64,000 nt of DNA from Hydractinia symbiolongicarpus (taxonomy: Eukaryota; Cnidaria; Hydrozoa; Anthoathecata; Hydractiniidae): NCBI RefSeq assembly GCF_029227915.1, contig NC_079878.1, positions 7,874,001 to 7,938,000 on the forward strand, read 5' to 3'. The position numbers and the translations under genes are program-made. This document shows, in pieces, positions 62,095 to 64,000 of the stretch; within the stretch, counting starts at the first letter, position 1, and every line of letters begins with the position of its first letter. The notes beneath the pieces are model-generated. The model saw only the letters and a program-made list of their open reading frames with translations. It made no database searches and was not told the origin of the DNA.

Positions 62095-63211
62095 GGAGTG
62101 TGTTTTACTCAACAAAACTTCGAGCCTACAAATTTGCAAGATTTGCGAAAAATTTGCGCCTTGACCAATCGAACAGTCAATGTTTTTGGTACAAAATATG
62201 TTTTAAATTGGATTTGTTGGTAATTGAAGTAGGGGAGAGTACAAATGGAGAAATATCTCGATGCACCAGTCTAATTTCCACGGAGCCTGCTTTTATGTGC
62301 CAATCCATTCTTAAAAAAAACTTTGTACCTTTTGAAAACCTCTGAACTTTTTTATTTCGAATATTCTATTCCGGGCGAAAAACCACTAATTCTATTATTA
62401 TTAGCTATAATTTTGGGATAATTATAGAGGATAGTCTCTTTGGTGTGTTAAACACTGTTATCAATGTGGGTCATGTCTTTCCTAATGTATAGACTGGAGA
62501 CGCATAGACACTATCTACACAATTTTATCTCGCAAGGTATGAGTTGACTTGTGGCTGTTGTCACAGGACTTGCTAAATGGCCTTGCTACAGACTGAACCA
62601 CCAGCTTTATGATAACAAATTTAACTTTCTAAACGCTCGATTGCTCATTTAATTAACCAAACTGGTTCCCTATCCTTTTTCTTTATCAAATCTGATAGTT
62701 AAGTTTAAATTCAAAAAGCAGTGGAAACGTGCATACTTTTAAACTGAGACATATTAGACAAAATATCTTCTGAACAAAAGGGATTGGCCACCTACTTTAA
62801 ATCAACTACTTAATCTTGCGTCAGCCATTTGACCTAGCCTACCGACCGACTACGATTGTTGGTGCCCCCAAATTACACCGCAATTGAAAAATGTCACGTG
62901 GATAATGTTATTTTCGCTGAAAGTGTAAATGCATTTAACGACGGTTAACAATGGGGGGGGGGAGAAAGTATGTCTAATGTATTAGAGTAGTTCTCTTGCC
63001 CCCACAACAAATACGATAATAAGAAATAGAAATAATCTTCACACAAATACTACTACAGTAAACTTCCTTCTTTAAATGTAACGTTCGATAGCTAACCCTA
63101 ACTCATTTTTAACTGACGCTAATTTAACTGAGATTCGTTTTTTAAACTTAGATTTCTTTGCAACCAACCTCGTTCCCAAGCATTCTCTTAAAGCAATCTC
63201 CATAACCAAAC
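62095..63211. other. 3' flank of TMEM143
   Basis: No gene recognised. A run of eleven G lies at about 62955-62965. The frame at 62085-62345 overlaps the TMEM143 stop in another frame and has no domain. No AATAAA signal is seen close to the TMEM143 stop, so the 3' end cannot be placed. Confidence 0.45.
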
Positions 63212-63478
63212 TTCAAGGATATACCCCATCTATTATTCCCAGAAGGGGCCATGAGCTTAGATAGGGAGTCCTGGAGTATTTAACGCTTATTATGAGTCCT
63301 TGCAACATCCAACATCCTTCACATTGTGCCATCTCTCCCATTTACTTCGCATAGTTTGGGTTAACCGGGGCTATGGTAACATTCAATCGCCCATATTGAA
63401 TCGCCGCCAAGGGAAATAGAACCCTGGTCACTTGTAAAAAGTAATAAGTGTGTAATAGGCGCCACAAAGGGCTAGTAA
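63212..63478 (-). mobile_element. SINE family B, second copy
   Basis: On the minus strand the head keeps TAGCCCTTTGTGGCGCC (box A region) and a decayed box B (CCAGGGTTCTATTTCCC). The body matches 55428-55758 in order: GATTCAATATGGGCGATTGA, ATGTTACCATAGCCCC, GGTTAACC, GATGGCACA, TTGGATGTTG, GTTAAATACTCCAGGACTC and CATGGCCCCTTCTGGG. Confidence 0.85.
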
Positions 63479-64000
63479 CAATAAAAAAGAAGAAAAAAGA
63501 TGTCTTCTATATGTTGTGGATTTAATTTAATTTTAGTTTTTATATATGTACAATGCGGCTTTGTTAATAAAAGAAGACGCGTTTTGACGAGTTCAGGAAA
63601 TGTCTGTTAATAATGAAAACAAATAAATATTTTTGTAAGCTAAGGTAAGTATGATCTCTCATATCTGCATTCAATGTTTTTATAAAAGTTAACTAAATAA
63701 TTAACGTTATTGATTTCCGCCGGCGAGGGCGGAATCTTTAAAATCGCCTGGGAAGATAGAGAGATAGATAGATAGAGACAGCCCAGAGCCTGGACGCCTA
63801 AAACTTATCCAGGCTAAAGCCTAAATTCTCGTTTTGACACATTTAGTTCTGAGAACGAGGCTATATTGCGTTTTAAACTAATAGAAATATATATACAAAG
63901 GGTAATTTCCTCCCATCCAGGGAATTTATTTAGGTAGCCAGAAAGTTTCATGTTGGTGAAAAGCAGTTTGCTGATTGAATTGATTTATTGCTAACTAGCT
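63479..64000. other. Intergenic end of window
   Basis: A 7-bp hairpin TTCCGCC-GGCGAG-GGCGGAA lies at 63715-63734 and a GATA-type microsatellite at about 63755-63778. No gene recognised. Confidence 0.5.

Overview
The window is eukaryotic, AT-rich (about one third G+C by eye) and gene-poor. Three animal genes can be read in it: a DM-domain (DMRT) transcription factor on the minus strand, a PHF14-type multi-PHD chromatin reader on the minus strand, and a TMEM143-type mitochondrial membrane protein on the plus strand. All have GT-AG introns whose phases agree across each junction. Metazoan-only families, strong AT bias, many tRNA-headed SINEs and short DNA-transposon derivatives suggest a non-bilaterian animal. 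A hydrozoan or other cnidarian is the best guess, but the species cannot be fixed from sequence alone.

Layout. Bases 1-8.9 kb hold minisatellites, old repeats and unexplained AT-rich DNA. The DMRT gene (8944-10353, minus) has three coding exons. From 10.4 to 47.7 kb I find no gene: a 105-bp triplicated tandem repeat (20.3 kb), a piggyBac-like non-autonomous element (26.1-27.1 kb), a mariner-like foldback element (27.3 kb), tRNA-derived repeats (28.9 and 34.3-34.6 kb), a TIR-like element (31.3-32.2 kb) and several perfect inverted repeats. PHF14 (47974-51746, minus) has two coding exons separated by a 1.4-kb intron that contains an old SINE. Its 3' flank carries three regularly spaced X-box-like (RFX) motifs. 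From 51.8 to 57.7 kb there are two SINE families and a possible hAT-like element. TMEM143 (57779-62094, plus) has five coding exons. The last 2 kb is intergenic with another SINE.

The three genes are not an operon and share no evident pathway: one is a developmental transcription factor, one a chromatin reader, one a mitochondrial protein. The more unusual material is non-coding. A TTAA-flanked element carries three ~170-bp repeats, each with two CRE/ATF-type octamers 21 bp apart. The perfect octamer TGACGTCA is over-represented across the window. Related repeat copies can be matched to each other by eye at several sites.
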